A stretch of DNA of 64,000 nucleotides from Ophiura sarsii (lineage: Eukaryota; Echinodermata; Ophiuroidea; Amphilepidida; Ophiuridae). Location of the stretch: NCBI GenBank assembly GCA_035610835.1, contig CM069446.1:4838075-4902074 (forward strand), written 5' to 3'. The notes under the pieces were generated by a model. That model saw nothing but the letters and a program-made list of their open reading frames with translations, ran no database searches and had not been told where the DNA came from. The position numbers were made by a program, and so were the translations under genes. This document shows, piece by piece, positions 53,554 through 64,000 of the stretch (positions are counted from its first letter, which is position 1; every line of letters starts with the position of its first letter).

Positions 53554-54890
53554 AGAAAGACACTGGTTATTGGGTGTAGATACCAGTTATTGAGAACGTG
53601 ATTGTAAATAGGAGATGTCTTTAGAAAACTGGAACAATTCGTAAGGTAGAACTTATTCTCATGACGGCACTTGATGATTATGTGCAGCTTAGCCGTAAGG
53701 CATACCACTTGGATCCGTTGACGTTTGCGCGCGCTCTGGTAATGATAGACCATTTGATGGTGAACGGTAGGTTCTTCTTTAATTGCTACGCGTATCTTTA
53801 GAGCTAAGAACTTGTGTTTTTCTTTTCTTAAGGACTGCATGTGGTTGCAGTGGCTCAGCTTGAAGGGAAGTTCCGTGAGTTCGCTGTATTCCTTGGTAAT
53901 ATTGTTGTTGGTAAATGTGATCTGAGCGCTGTATGCAGATTTTGCTGGATGCCATGCAATTTCCTTGAAGCGGGCAGTCGTCTTTGTTGCGGCGGTTGCA
54001 TGTTTTGGGTTTTTCTCCTGGTGCTGTTTCTTTGTTATTAGGTGAGACTTTCTTAGTATGTGAATTGATGATGGTGGCTAGGTTGGGTATGCAGCTGTAT
54101 GCAACTTTGACGGTGTTTCTTTTGAATATCTCGTTCAGTTTGGATTCCTTTGGGAAGTGGTTGTCGATGGGTTTCAAGAAGGATTCTCCGATGTAGGTGG
54201 AGACGCTTTTGATTTATGGCGGGTTGAATCAGGTGAGATTGCCCTGCCGGATTCGCGTTTTCTTGGTTTGTTTTTCCGTGTACGATATGCCCTGAGTGAA
54301 TCCGTTCGGTCTTAAGGCGTCATTGAATGCTTCTCCACCACCACCATATATATAATATATCAGATATTCTTTTGCTTATAGATGCTGGTAGTTGTTGAGG
54401 ATGTTAGGTGGATGATTCGAAAGCTTGTTGCAGTAGCGTAGCCAGCTGGGTGGCAGGGGGGCAGACTGCCCCCCCCCCCCCCGGACACCTAAAATGGGGA
54501 CGGAGAAGCGGAAAAATGGGGACGAGAAGAAGGGGAGAAAAAAGAGAAAGAAGGGGAAGGAGAGGGAGAAAGAGAAGAGAAAGGGGGAGGAGAGGGAGAA
54601 CGAGAAGGGAAATGGGAAGAGGCTTCCTTACCCCCCCCCCCCCCCCGCCCCCCTCACACTTACGTGAAATTCACGATGTAAGTGACTAGAAAAAAATTTG
54701 GGGCAACCTTTTACGAAAATTTTAGAAATCTTGCCCCCCCCCCCCCCCCCCCCTGAAAAAAATCCTAGCTACGCCACTGGCTTGTTGATAATACAGCGAC
54801 CGGTCGTTGGGTTTGCGGTACGGGTGATACTTGCCGGAGTTTAGGTTCAGTGTGATGTCGAGGAAGTGTATTTCCCGGCATCCACATGAT
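53554..54890 (-). pseudogene. Penelope-like element (PLE) fragment: RT end, linker, GIY-YIG region
   Basis: Read on the minus strand. RT C-terminal part: FLDITLNLN, GKYHPYRKPND (about 54843-54800); after an inserted MITE, SNHPPNIL and QLPASISKRISDI, with a frameshift between them. Then AFNDALRPNGFTQGISY, STYIGES, NTVKVAYSCIPN (54117-54082) and the Cys-rich linker CNRRNKDDCPLQGNC (54000-53956). A further frameshift leads into the degenerate GIY-YIG endonuclease region and the C-terminal KCRHENKFYL (53672-53643). This order (RT, linker, GIY-YIG) is diagnostic of Penelope-like retroelements. Several frameshifts, stops and the insertion make it non-functional; the N-terminal RT core lies beyond recognisable similarity. 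Confidence 0.85.
54431..54779. mobile_element. CAGTRGCGTAGC MITE with perfect 8-bp target duplication
   Basis: GCTTGTTG occurs immediately left (54423-54430) and right (54780-54787). The ends are CAGTAGCGTAGCCAG and CTAGCTACGCCACTG, inverted with two mismatches. Three C-runs (about 54470-54482, 54631-54645 and 54734-54753) and a purine-rich block of GGGGAGAAAGAGAAG type fill the inside. An 8-bp duplication with CAGT/ACTG ends fits hAT-like non-autonomous elements; no transposase is present. Removing it and one duplication rejoins the PLE reading order. Confidence 0.92.
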
Positions 54891-57164
54891 AGCAACTAGT
54901 TGTCTTATGATGGCACAAGCATGGAACAGGGAGTAGCAACGACAGTTCTAAAATGTCTAACTTTTATAACAACAGCTATATATTATACCAAACCATTTAT
55001 ATAAACATTTTACACTGATATCACAGCAAAGATATGTTTGTTGTTGGCTTTTATATTTTTAAACATTCTCTACATTTTCACCAACGGGAATTTTATAGAC
55101 AAGGTGAAATGTACCATGACCATGTATAATTTTGAATAATAAGCATATTACCTGAATAACCCCAAATGCAGTGTTTACCTTTTTCGAAACAAATGTAGGG
55201 ATATTTTCAAAAGGCTGTAATTAGCTAAGTACTTAACTATTAACTGATGGGTTGACCATTTTTCTAAACTGCTATTATTACTTGAAAGTTGATGCAATGT
55301 CGTTTCTCGTGGCTGAAGATGGCGGTTTTGCCGTACATGACCACATCGTCTATTAATATCGCAGACAATGCATCGTGACTTTAAATGTTCTAATACTCTC
55401 TAATGTTTTACATCTCTGTGATTATATACACGTATGCAAATAGATAGTTTGAAAGATTTTTTTTTTTAAACCTTGTTCATTCACAAGCACCTAGCAATAC
55501 CTAAATGTCCATTAACAATTAACCAAACGTTTGGATGTCAATTTTAATGAAATAAATCGTTCAATAATATATATTTTTGTTATCTTTAATGTTTTGAATC
55601 AGCAGACAATTGTATTAGTACGTATGTTTTCCAAAAGTTACTCAGAATAGCCGTAAGGCATACCTTTCACTGGCCTTCTTTTCAGATTATTAGCCTCTCT
55701 CAGTGAACGCGATACTGTTTTCTCAAAGTTTGCTTATATTATTATCTGTTGCTTATTGTTCTTTGCGTAATGTTTTAAGCATTTGTTGCATCTTAAAGCA
55801 AAATAATCTTTGTTGGGCTGAATCGCTCCAGTAGAAATTCCTTTTACTTATACAAAGTAACAAATATTTGTGAAACATCACTCTTATTAATCAACAATAC
55901 GTGTGGTGGAGTTTAAATTGCTATCAAACGTATAATATCCTTGAGAAAATAACCAAGTGATATGTCCAGACAATCCATTTGTAGTTTCATCTAGGTTAAC
56001 AATCGTGTGTTTCTCCTCTTCCGGTTTTGTTCGAGAAACGTACAATATATAGAAGGTTGTTGTACTGGTAAATCAACTTATATTGGAAGGTGACTAACCG
56101 TGCATAATGCTATATCAGTCCACCCCTTTCATCAGATATCAACAAGTTGAACTTTATTTTATTACGATTACAGAAAAAAAAGTACAATGGACAACGTGCG
56201 TCACGTCTGAGAACGTGTAAAAGATTCATAAAGGTAATAAATCTGTTAAGCTAGTGCTTGAAATATTTTGACAAGCAATTCGTACTTTCATTGTCATAAA
56301 TATCAAAAGATGAGACGTTAATATATAGCCGGTTATTAAAATCGCTCGTGTTATTTAGACAGGAAGCAATGCTGAAACATGAACAAAGCATACATGCGGA
56401 TGACAACAATTAGTCTTATCCTAATAGATCAAGAGAGTGTCAAATTTAAAAAAAATCACCATTTTAAACTGAAAGATGCCCAAATTCTCACAATTGAAAT
56501 CTGTATGAGTATAATGTTTATGCTGCACAACCAAGGCAAAAGCAGCCAATTGACAGTTTTACCAATTTGAGACATGACTATACGAAGGTGAGTTATGATT
56601 ATTCTCATTGGATACATTATTGAGAAAATCCAGATGCAATATCAGACATGATTAATACTCATAAATGATCATTATAAATCAGCCATGGGTGAAATGGTCT
56701 ATATTTGTTTGTCAATTATCTCAAAAGTTAAGAGTGATTCAGCACACCAACGGTTATATTTGCTGTAAGATGCAGCTAATATTTTGAACATTAATTACGC
56801 AGACTAGACGAAAAGGAGGCCAGTGTAAGGTAAACCTTTACAGCCCATTTGTGATATGGGCAAATTACGTTCTTAATCAATGACACTGCTATACTGATTC
56901 AAAAACAAATTCAGATACTAACAAAATTATATATTATTGAACGATTTATTTCATAAACGTTTATATTATACATTACACCTACAAGCCATTATAGAAATAT
57001 CCCTTTTTTCCAGAACCAATTTTGCCCCAGGGCATAGTGCATCAATGGAATTTGCTAGCCTGGCTCGCTGGCCAAGCACTGCTCAAGGCCCCGCCGCGCC
57101 AGGTGGTATCCTAGTTTTGTCCATGGTAGGAACTTGGGTGGAAAGTAGCCCAAAGTCTTACTTT
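54891..57164. other. AT-rich DNA, nothing identified; small GC block at 57.05 kb
   Basis: 2.3 kb without recognised genes or elements. At 57050-57120 a markedly GC-richer block (GCCTGGCTCGCTGGCCAAGC, GGCCCCGCCGCGCCAGG) stands out from its AT-rich flanks. It lies inside a 76-codon forward frame without recognisable similarity. Confidence 0.45.
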
Positions 57165-57615
57165 TGAAAGTTGTTGTGTTGAGAAATTCACACTTTAACT
57201 TCAATTTGTCATTGAAATTAGTACTATTTAAAATTTATTCAAATCAAAAGTTCAAAATTTAAAAAAAAGTCACAATATAATTATTATCCCTGGATCAGAT
57301 TTTAGTTTTAAAACTAGCCCAATGTAGCTGAAAGTCACCGCGTGTGTTAATTCATGTGGCTAGATTGTAGACAGTCTGCCTTAGGGTCTCCCCAGCATGC
57401 GGTCAATGTGTTGAATTAAACAAATCTTAGGTGGATTTTTTTAGCCCAACACGCGACTTTTCAAAGTTCTTGTGTTAAGAAATTCAATGTTTGAACTTGA
57501 ATGTGTTTAAAAACCAGTGCGATTTCAGATTTTGTCAAATATAAAGCTCAAATTTCAAAAGAAATTACGATTATATAGCAGATTTTAGTTTAACATGTAG
57601 CCCAATGGACTCAAG
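57165..57615 (+). repeat. Diverged tandem duplication, about 292-bp offset
   Basis: 57165-57330 and 57457-57612 share AAAGTTSTTGTGTTRAGAAATTCA, AACTT, GATTTTAGTTT and TAGCCCAATG in order. Old copies; identity unknown. Confidence 0.6.
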
Positions 57616-57807
57616 CTTTACAGGACGATGGAACGTATGTGATCAGATTTTTGGGCAACATCCAGATTAGTCCTGGTAGTTGCTGACCACCTGTGATTTG
57701 TATTACCGCTGATATAGACTAAAAGGCCGGTAAATTGGGGATAAATCTATAGGGGTTTGTAGGCGTAATGATATTCAAAAAGATGCGCCAGTATATGATA
57801 CGCAGAT

Positions 57808-58165
57808 GAATCATGTATTACTTTTCCATTCAGATATCGTCATCAGTATGCATATTAAGCGCAATTATATTGGCACTTTGGGATTGTTGACTTGAGTATT
57901 TTAACTTGGAGGGCGCTATAGTTTGATTGTTCATTCAGGGATCTGAATGACAGGTGTTTCTTGAAAATATTGACCCGTGATTTCCAGCGAATGGAAGTAT
58001 CGAGCACAATAAAGAGGGCGCTAGTGGGATTGTTCTATTAGGTTAGATATCATTATCCTATCCCAACATTTACAATCTCATTATAGCGCTTTATTTGACC
58101 GATTGCAAGTCAACCGGCATACTGATGACGATATCTGAATGGAAAAGTGATACATGATACACTTT
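57808..58165. mobile_element. Inverted-repeat unit, about 50-bp arms
   Basis: GAATCATGTATTACTTTTCC, ATTCAGATATCGTCATCAGT at 57808-57852 pair with ACTGATGACGATATCTGAAT, GGAAAAGTGATACATGATAC at 58120-58160. The centre has GGGCGCTATAG / TATAGCGC and ATTCAGGGATCTGAAT phrases that are also self-complementary. A probable MITE; no target duplication identified. Confidence 0.6.
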
Positions 58166-60644
58166 TTTAGAAAAAAAACGCGATTGAAAGACCTTTGAAC
58201 TTCATCGGTACCAAGCCGCCAGATAATATTTGAAACAATCCTTTTTAGCGAACAAGCACATAGCTAACATAATTATTATAATAATCAGATTTAAGCTTAA
58301 AATAATGTTGAACACTCTGTTTTTAACGTGTTTAAATAAATGTTAAAGTTGTTAGTACGTATGTAAAACATAAACATATTCAATTCGGTCCCGTTTATCT
58401 ACTTATGCCACATAGTGGCGCATCTATGTAGCATTTAAAGAAAATGAGATAACTTCGTTGATGATGACGTTTCATATACATAAAATCAAATGTGATTCCC
58501 TCGACTGATTAACTTAGGTTAGTGCAAGACAATGCAACCCGTGTAAAATGTACTTAAAGTAACAACAATGATAACTTTGTGAGCGAAAAAAAAATAGAAG
58601 CATGTTGCTACATGTCCTTAATATGTAATACTTTTATTGAAATACGATGTTGCCTGGAGGATAACCTGAAAACAAATAAGTTAAAGTTCAGGAAACCGTC
58701 TGCTTTTCTTATATCCTCGAGCACTATAATCCAATCAAATGGATTGCACATAGGTTAATCAGTCCTCTGCAGGCTTCTATCTCTAGCTCTCATCAGCTGA
58801 GTCATAGTAATGTAAGGAAATGTTTCAATAACAGTACCCGTTGACCTAGGTGTAAGGTTAGCCATAGACTATAATGATAAGGTCAGTATGACTTTTGAGG
58901 TTAACGGGAACCATTTGTGATATATTTACATGTACACTTAAACGTCTCAATATCATCCCTGTTTTTGTATATCATTGGTAAACTATACGCTAATTTACAT
59001 AACAGACGATATTATTTCATGCCAGCGTCTAGAATTGGGCAATACACATCATCAACTTTGACACTCAACAGTCAACACTTCCTTGCATAATTCAAGTTCT
59101 TTTTATCATTTAATCTTCTTTCTTATCTAATTGTTATACATGTTAAATGTTTGGTCTTTACCCGGGGTGCCCTTACTTTTTCTTTTCTTTTCATTTTGTT
59201 TTTCTCTTTCTAGCTCCTCTCAAAGTATCTTTTACATGTTCAAAGTCCATTTTGACATGAGACCCTTTTTTATATATTTTCCACTAGGAAACATTAAGTC
59301 ACTGCAGAAATTATTCTTTTGTTGTAGGCGTAAATGTAGTTGTAAACTTGTTATTGTTACACTCTGTTCACTGCATTCCTAATAAGAGTATTTGCAATAT
59401 TGCCAAATATAAGGGAGCTTTAAAACAACATAAGACCATCCCTCAATCATGCCTGCATGTATATGGCAGTTCGGTACCAAACTTGAACACAATTGCATTT
59501 TGAGACCCTTGTCTTTTAATAGTTCGTTCGTGTTCTTCATTTCCATCGTGCATAGGCAATTTAACGGTGAACATCAATAAATGGGGCTATTTACAGTAAA
59601 AGTAAAGCAAATAAAATCCAATCTACCATAGGCTTTATTATCTTGCCCAATCTTTAATCAAATTAGTGACCAATGCCGGAGGTTATATTTAGCATCCTCG
59701 CAATTAAGTGCGTCTGTGAGCTTTGGACCCAAATATGCCTTCGGAGCTATATTCTGCCAATTTAATAGCTATTTCTTCCCAGGATAAACTTATTAATGGT
59801 TAATTGGCGCGTTAACTCTTGTCTAAAGGAAGGACTTGTAGCAAACGGGATTTTAAAACCGGATTTGTTTTGGCGAAATTAGTTTATATATTATATCATC
59901 GTCAACCAAATCATTGCGGTAATTTTCCAGACTCAAAAATATCGTAAGGGATATTAGTACGGGCAGGGGAGCTTGTAAATTGTTTGTTTTCATTAGTGCA
60001 CATGAGTGCTATAAACTTCAACTTTTGATATTTTAAAACATTCAAAATGCTTAGCCAAAAGAAGGAAAATTTGATTTTTGGCCAAATGAGAGCACAGTTT
60101 GGAGGTTGGGTTATTATGACAGCACAATGGATAGGGGTGGGGGTACCGCGCCATTTTTCGATATTTTGCGAAAACGATCGTAGTTATCACGTGATACGTA
60201 TCGTTGAAAAAATATTGACACTATTTTAAAGAAATGCACTATGGGATTGTGTTACCAGCCTGAAATCAAAGAGGTCGCAAACTTGCTTACAATTGTATAT
60301 TAGCCTAGCTATAACAAACTAAAAGTGAATGTATAAACAAAGTGTGCAAAGGAGAAATTGTTGGGCACACTGGTAAAATGGTTTTACAACAAGTGTTGCT
60401 ATCATTATCAAATTGAACTCAAGTTAAATCACTTATTTATCGAGCAATAATATAATTGTTTAGGCATTTTAATTGTTTAGATACAAAGTTAAATAAATCA
60501 AGAGTTAAATGATAGATTAATAAATAAAAAGAAAACTATAAACGCATGTGCGGTCTTTATAATTTATAAAAATTGACATAACAATGATGTTACATTAATC
60601 CACCATCAAGTTTAAAAATAGAAAAATAAAAGGATAACAAGGAA
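58166..60644. other. AT-rich DNA, nothing identified
   Basis: 2.5 kb with only short frames (up to 83 codons, 59131-59382, Phe/Ser-rich). No repeats, RNA genes or element ends were recognised. Confidence 0.45.
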
Positions 60645-60720
60645 TATACGGGAATCGAACCCGTGATTGCCGATTGCCAACGGCATGGCCAACGTATGCA
60701 CGCCACAGAGATCGACGAGT
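60645..60720 (-). pseudogene. tRNA-like fragment, T arm and anticodon arm
   Basis: The minus strand contains a perfect T arm, ACGGG-TTCGATT-CCCGT (60649-60665), preceded by a 5-bp stem TGCCG/CGGCA around TTGGCAAT. The loop has 8 bases instead of 7. The expected 5' acceptor strand pairing with ATATTCC is absent and the A box is poor. Probably a decayed tRNA or SINE remnant. Confidence 0.45.
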
Positions 60721-61204
60721 ATAATTGTGATAGTTTTATTATTTAACCATATCCATTTATTTATAACGAACTGATTTTTATTGTGCCATTTTTACCAAAT
60801 GTGTGTGTTTCTCTCGCACAAAATGTGTTTGTAATGTGATTATACTCCTTATTTTTGAAAGAACGGTAAAAACGTTGACATTTTCGAACACAGAAAATGG
60901 CGTCATTTATACGGTTCACAATCATTGCTAGAGTGGAACCATGTAGCTAAGCTTCATGACTGATCGTTGTGTCGTGACGTGTTGCATTTTTCATGTTACG
61001 ATCTGTTATACACAGCGAAGCGCTGTGTAATTCTACATTCCCGGCAGACTCTCTGTTCAAAGGCACAAGTGGACTTGTTTAAACCATTTTATTGCATTTC
61101 GGAGGTGTGTGGATCGTGTTTCTTTATCAAATTGGATAGAAATCCATCCATTTTTGAACATCTGACGTCATAACCATTGCTTCGGGACAAAATTGCGCGG
61201 TACC

Positions 61205-61205
<1 letters not shown>
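60721..61205. other. Nothing identified
   Basis: AT-rich sequence without recognised features. A palindromic phrase ACACAGCGAAGCGCTGTGT sits at 61011-61029. Confidence 0.4.

Positions 61206-61241
<36 letters not shown>
61206..61241 (+). repeat. C36 homopolymer
   Basis: Thirty-six C in a row after GCGCGGTACCT. It resembles the C/G runs at MITE ends elsewhere in the window, but no inverted partner was found. Confidence 0.93.
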
Positions 61242-61489
61242 TACACAATGGAGTCATTTGGGGACTATAATTGGTGTAGTATTGCTTGGTATTAATGGGA
61301 AAAAGAGATCGATAGCTATTATGCCGCTTTTCCAAATCGTCATCAATACCCGGCAAGGAAAGACTAGACATCTCGCGTACAACACAATACGAACATTGTA
61401 TTTTACATGCAGGCCCTACTCACCACCAACCAGGCTTTTAGATATATTCTTTAGATATACAACTCCAAAAGTGCAAACATCACTATTCC

Positions 61490-61770
61490 GATACCCTCAC
61501 CGCGTGTTCAGTGCAAACATTGCATTCGTAAAATCACCCGATCACCATTATGACCTTTTAAATACCCATAACGGGAATATCCATGGGATGAAACTCATGT
61601 AATATATATCATTGGTCCCAAATCGCGAGATTCGTCAAATCAACCATTTTTTAAAATTAAAAACATTAAAGTTAGTTGGAACTCCAAACAACAATAATTT
61701 GATAACCTCAAAAAGAGTAACCCCCTCCCCCACCACACCATACACGATACCCTCACCGCGTGTTCAGTGC
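61490..61770 (+). repeat. Exact 25-bp direct repeat, 256 bp apart
   Basis: GATACCCTCACCGCGTGTTC plus AGTGC occurs at 61490-61514 and 61746-61770. The flanks differ. This might be a large target duplication, the edges of a tandem unit, or chance survival of an older duplication. Confidence 0.7.
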
Positions 61771-63050
61771 CATACACCCTATTCCAGAAAATGGTTACAA
61801 AACATGCCTCTTTTCTTAGACCGCCCCGTTCCATTTTAATGGAATTTTGACTTACTTTTTCAGTGACTTTTTTATGATTGTATAGATAGGGATATTTATA
61901 CTTTATTGCTTGATGCTAAGTAGCTAATTCATATGGATCGTATTTTTCTAATGAAATGGGAATTTTTACTGACATTGTAAATAGTAGAGCGGTATATTAA
62001 ACGAAAATTAACAATATACTTTATCTGTGGCTTTAAAGTGTTTTGGATATCATTCAAAACCGCTAAATTACAAAAATATTATAAATTTAATAACAATGCT
62101 GGTGGTGACGTATAATTGTCTATAACATAATTATGATTTTGAATAATCGACCATTTTTATTAAACTTTATATTAATATATAGAATAATGAACGTCCGAAT
62201 TTCATGCCTGTTTATACCTGTTTTATTACATTTATAATTAGATATAAGAAAAGGAAGAAATATTAACATCGTATTTTCTACAAGGACACATATTCATTCG
62301 TGACGCACATGGTTTACTTTACTATCTCTATGTTATCTAAACAAAATAAAAACCAATCTGTTCATATCTGATAGAAGAAACAAGCTGATTTTGCATTGTA
62401 CTCACCTAACTTCTTAGCTACTGCTGAGTTATCAGGACAACAAGTTATCCTCTCATAGGAATAGGAGAACGTGTGATGGATACCCTGGATAAAGATACAG
62501 ATCGACCGTCGTGATTTGTGTCGATTGGCTATTATTTCCCCAAAGTATAAAATTGATAGAGTAATTGACAGAAAACCAAATATTCATTGTTGATTAAAAT
62601 GAATTGTTCTATTTATACCTGTTAGGCCGGGAGCACAGAAGGTTTAATCAGCTGAGTAGGTACAAAAGGTTTGGTGATCTGATCGATTTGTTTTGGGTGC
62701 CAAGAGTCAATATTTGATATTGTTGCCGTGTTGACCGATATCGAAGGTCAGAATGTAAATATGGTCTGATTTTTATTCCACAGCAATTCGTCAAATCGGT
62801 TCCGCAGAGATTGACATGATAAATGGTAGATAACGGCAAATCGGAGGCTTGCCAAAATCTTAGGGAGAAGGGAAATATGGACTAGTTACCAAAATACATC
62901 TGCATTATTTGGAGACAGCATTAAAGAAAACAAGAAGAGTCTTAAAAAAGACAAACAGCGCATAGAAGGGGTGGGAACATTTAAGGATGAATAGGAAAAT
63001 GTGATTTAAGAGAAGTGAAAGGTGTTACCAGTCACACCTTAACATGTATG
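61771..63050. other. AT-rich DNA, nothing identified
   Basis: No gene or element ends were recognised. The block around 62440-62530 (TACCCTGGATAAAGATACAG) has no partner in the window. Confidence 0.45.
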
Positions 63051-63054
63051 TTAA

Positions 63055-63343
63055 TGGTGTTCCGATATCCGGTTTTCAATTTGATGTTTTCAAAACAAAT
63101 ACATGAAGAGTCATCCTTAACATATTTGTAATTCACAGTTTGAGTTGGATAACTCCAATAGTTCTTATCATAGCAGCATCAGGTGACATGAAATATGTCC
63201 ATTGAGTACACAAACTGACCGTGACCGTGATGGTTTTGGTTTCTCACTGAATCGGGCCGCTGTTTTTGGTGTATATTTGACCTTTCATGTAAAATAGAAA
63301 ACATCAAGTTGAAAATCGGGCAAGCAATCAGAACGTCTACATT
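63055..63343. mobile_element. TTAA-flanked MITE, family K2 (copy 2)
   Basis: TTAA flanks at 63051-63054 and 63344-63347. Related to 11884-12229 through GAGTCATCCTTAA, AGTTTGAGTTGGATAACTC, GTCCATTGAGTACACAAACT, and mirrored GATTTTCAACYTGATGTTTTC-type arms: TTCCGATATCCGGTTTTCAA on the left and TTGAAAATCGGGCAAGC on the right. Confidence 0.65.
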
Positions 63344-63639
63344 TTAAACCACCTTTATCAATAAATCACTGCATTTTAGGCTATAACGCATAAATGGAAC
63401 ATTTCAAACATTTTCAGAGGAATGAGAAAAATATGGAGTTTCTTCTGATATCAAAATATGTTGATAAAAAAGGGTGAACAGACCCATCACATCAAAGTCA
63501 TGTAACTTTTTTCACTGAACTACTTCATTTGTTTTGCCATGCTGCTGAGATGCCCGAGTGACCAAATTAGAGGTCCACGAATCTTCTTCAACATGTTCAA
63601 CATTTTCATGCTATTGTAGTTGTTGATTTTTATTGTTAT

Positions 63640-63690
63640 TATTATTATTATTATTTTTGTTGTTGTTGTTGTTGTTGTTGGGGGGGGGGG
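63640..63690 (+). repeat. Compound (ATT)n(TTG)n plus G10 run
   Basis: Short ATT repeats, then nine TTG units, then ten G. Simple-sequence expansion, seen directly. Confidence 0.9.
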
Positions 63691-63792
63691 CTTACTTTTA
63701 AATAAAGTAATTACTTAAATTGATGAGTTTAATGAAATTGCTTAAAAATATTGCTGAAGTTGATTGAAATAATTCAAATTAATTAATATATG

Positions 63793-64000
63793 TATTAATG
63801 TATTAATGTATTAATGTATTAATGTATTAATGTATTAATGTATTAATGTATTAATGTATTAATGTATTAATGTATTAATGTATTAATGTATTAATGTATT
63901 AATGTATTAATGTATTAATGTATTAATGTATTAATGTATTAATGTATTAATGTATTAATGTATTAATGTATTAATGTATTAATGTATTAATGTATTAATG
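63793..64000 (+). repeat. (TATTAATG)n octanucleotide array reaching the window end
   Basis: Twenty-six uninterrupted 8-base units, still in phase at the last base, so the true array is longer. Perfect identity of the units suggests recent expansion. Confidence 0.97.

Overview
The window looks like intergenic or intronic DNA from an animal, most likely a marine invertebrate. The evidence is an AT-rich base composition, no bacterial-style gene packing, non-LTR retrotransposon tails (RTE-like and CR1/L2-like), a Penelope-like element, a solo LTR, tRNA- and U2 snRNA-derived fragments, many small inverted-repeat DNA transposons, and long C/G homopolymer runs. I could not place it to phylum. No host protein-coding gene, rRNA or intact tRNA could be supported; the open frames are short and most lie inside repeats.

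Region by region. 0-11 kb: a repeat family at about 2.1 and 6.3 kb (R1), a roughly 1 kb repeat present three times (5.1, 8.0 and 9.4 kb, R2), a TTATG microsatellite, a TA-flanked MITE carrying a perfect 69-bp-arm hairpin, and a minisatellite with repeated GGGAATTCCC. 11-31 kb: RTE-type LINE 3' ends, several TA-flanked elements with terminal inverted repeats (12.8, 17.5, 21.4, 23.9 and 29.6 kb), TTAA-flanked MITEs (10.7 and 11.9 kb), a 0.9 kb element containing a U2 snRNA 5'-end fragment, a two-unit tandem repeat at 22.8-23.4 kb, and a decayed CR1/L2 LINE at 28.8-29.6 kb. 33-39 kb: an element made of degenerate TAGTCCGA motifs, then a 3.7 kb self-complementary structure bounded by TAGTCCAGC arrays, into which a 741-bp LTR with a perfect 5-bp target duplication has inserted. 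39-49 kb: a four-copy repeat family (R4), two C/G-run elements, two copies of a 0.9 kb GTACGAGAA-ended element, and a 966-bp TA-flanked element with nested insertions. 50-55 kb: an RTE LINE fragment, two nearly identical 273-bp MITEs, a head-to-head pair of tRNA-like sequences in a 265-bp inverted repeat, and a Penelope-like pseudogene split by a 349-bp MITE with a perfect 8-bp target duplication. 55-64 kb: mostly unrecognised AT-rich DNA, one more tRNA-like fragment, another TTAA-flanked MITE, and an 8-bp microsatellite running off the end.

The parts do not form a pathway. The coherent story is nested transposition: several insertions can be read against an empty site or a duplicated target in this same window, which gives relative insertion order. 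All repeat boundaries were read by eye. Superfamily assignments rest on target-duplication length and terminal motifs, not on transposase genes, none of which is present.
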